A program made the translations under genes and the position numbers. From assembly GCA_021234155.1 (NCBI GenBank), contig JAJEKV010000049.1, positions 9,524,292-9,588,291 on the forward strand: a stretch of DNA of 64,000 bases. The letters are read 5' to 3'. The notes below the pieces were generated by a model, which saw nothing but the letters and a program-made list of their open reading frames with translations, searched no databases and was not told the DNA's origin. Source of the DNA: Isoetes taiwanensis. Lineage: Eukaryota; Streptophyta; Lycopodiopsida; Isoetales; Isoetaceae. This document shows positions 64,000 to 64,000 of this stretch, piece after piece (the stretch's first letter is position 1; each line of letters opens with the position of its first letter).

Positions 64000-64000
64000 T

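Overview
The window is nuclear DNA of a land plant with a large, repeat-rich genome. Evidence: an intron-containing class III peroxidase cluster, a GH17-X8 glucanase fragment, a cytosolic ribosomal protein S28 gene, plant-type Ty1/copia, Ty3/gypsy chromovirus and L1-type LINE relics. A gymnosperm or a fern-like plant would fit the long AT-rich gaps and retroelement load, but the sequence does not settle this. Host genes are few: one peroxidase with full coding capacity (29.5-30.7 kb), RPS28 (10.3 kb) and several gene relics. LAYOUT. 0-1.15 kb: end of a Ty1/copia element with its 3' LTR. 1.2-5.1 kb: LINE 3' ends and a GH17-X8 pseudogene. 5.1-7.6 kb: first copy of a segmental duplication (second copy 40.9-43.6 kb) containing a G-poor minisatellite. 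8-12 kb: LINE 3' end, RPS28, and blocks repeated at 25.8-26.8 kb. 14-18.8 kb: two partial LINEs carrying ORF1-type domains. 19.5-34.2 kb and 39.7-39.9 kb: a tandemly duplicated peroxidase region (four promoter copies, one complete gene, two broken copies, two older relics), invaded by an L1 fragment, a 2.64 kb TTAA-flanked DNA transposon and a LINE. That LINE (34.2-39.7 kb, minus strand) is itself split by a solo Ty3/gypsy LTR. 43.6-64 kb: two large copies (G1 plus strand, G2 minus strand) of one chromovirus family, tail to tail, with G2 sitting inside the 3' LTR of G1. MAIN DISCOVERY. Upstream of gag, both chromovirus copies carry (i) a coding region ending in a histone H3 fold with CENH3-like signatures, (ii) two long RNA/DNA hairpins, (iii) a TATA box and (iv) an acidic accessory reading frame of unknown function (508 codons in G1). 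Because order and sequence are shared by two diverged copies, this is a property of the family, not a chance neighbour. The same elements end in a chromodomain, a module that in other chromoviruses reads histone H3, so a retroelement that encodes both an H3-like protein and a chromodomain is the most notable thing here. All LTR elements are described as fossils. Secondary points: a TTAA-target, CACTAG-ended DNA transposon (piggyBac-like signature, unusual in plants); LINEs ending in different short tandem repeats instead of poly(A); a paralogous empty site that dates the LINE insertion; and a peroxidase pair in which one copy keeps the promoter and the other keeps the coding sequence.
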